In this document: piece after piece, positions 33,108 through 33,178 of the stretch
Position numbering within the stretch: position 1 is the stretch's first letter
How the letters are laid out: each line of letters opens with the position of its first letter
Assembly (NCBI RefSeq): GCF_017650195.1
Contig: NZ_JAGCFH010000085.1
Coordinates: 1 to 33,178 of the forward strand
DNA: 33,178 nucleotides
Direction: 5' to 3'
Source of the DNA: Ruminococcus sp.
GTDB lineage: Bacteria > Bacillota > Clostridia > Oscillospirales > Ruminococcaceae
The notes under the pieces: model-generated
The model's input: only the letters and a program-made list of their open reading frames with translations
What the model was told of the DNA's origin: nothing
Database searches by the model: none
Position numbers and translations under genes: made by a program

Positions 33108-33178
33108 ATGAATGATAAGGTAGTCAAGTTCGGCGGAAGCTCCCTTGCAGACGCCAATCAGTTCAGAAAGGTAGCAGC
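33108..33178 (+). CDS. Aspartokinase, N-terminal fragment
   Basis: The first 23 codons before the right edge read MNDKVVKFGGSSLADANQFR, then KVA. KFGGSSLAD is the nucleotide-binding start of aspartokinases, which phosphorylate aspartate at the head of lysine, methionine and threonine synthesis. Start ATG 33108 has AAAGGA nine bases upstream and a good promoter. The fragment is too short to tell a monofunctional enzyme from an aspartokinase-homoserine dehydrogenase fusion. Confidence 0.85.
   Translation, partial: MNDKVVKFGGSSLADANQFRKVA

Overview
The window looks like a chromosomal segment of a Firmicute in the Ruminococcus / Oscillospiraceae range. This is an inference from gene content, promoter style and codon use, not from a marker search. 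Supporting signs are the SRP RNA - dnaX - ybaB - recR block, clostridial-type membrane and cyclophilin proteins, TTG/GTG starts with strong AGGAG ribosome binding sites, and near-consensus TTGACA-N17-TATAAT promoters. Most genes have moderate GC. Several AT-rich accessory inserts stand out.

Layout. 1-846: 3' end of a P2-type cation (probably calcium) ATPase. 947-1785: an orphan Imm53-like immunity gene with a damaged start, then a GNAT acetyltransferase. 1855-7890: an export locus with a giant heptad-repeat exported protein and an MMPL/RND transporter (minus strand), facing an accessory 99-aa gene and a TetR regulator (plus strand); three copies of one 13-bp operator lie between them. 8027-13888 (minus strand): MATE transporter, small membrane protein, MurA, a lipoprotein with two cyclophilin domains and a membrane-anchored cyclophilin with a degenerate active site. 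14031-17815: SRP RNA, TPR membrane protein, dnaX, ybaB, recR and a terminator. 17874-21756: azlCD, a YkgJ-type cysteine-cluster protein, YitT, a 68-aa repeat protein and an XRE regulator with a membrane domain.

21973-25730 is the most unusual part. It is an AT-rich minus-strand array of alternating toxin C-terminal remnants and intact or broken immunity genes: a toxin tail with two internal stop codons, a small protein made of two similar halves, a second toxin-tail scrap, a 116-aa protein, a CdiA-CT-like nuclease tail, a frameshifted immunity gene and a SUKH-3 protein. Each tail stops 8-15 bases before the next start codon. No delivery domain (LXG, RHS, filamentous haemagglutinin) is present. 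I read this as an orphan toxin/immunity module array left by successive replacement of a polymorphic toxin C-terminus.

25876-33178: a zinc-ribbon membrane protein, a SipW-like signal peptidase homologue that has lost its catalytic serine, then glycogen phosphorylase and a GH13 alpha-glucan hydrolase that probably act together in storage-glucan or maltodextrin breakdown, a possible 29-aa membrane peptide, and the first 23 codons of an aspartokinase.
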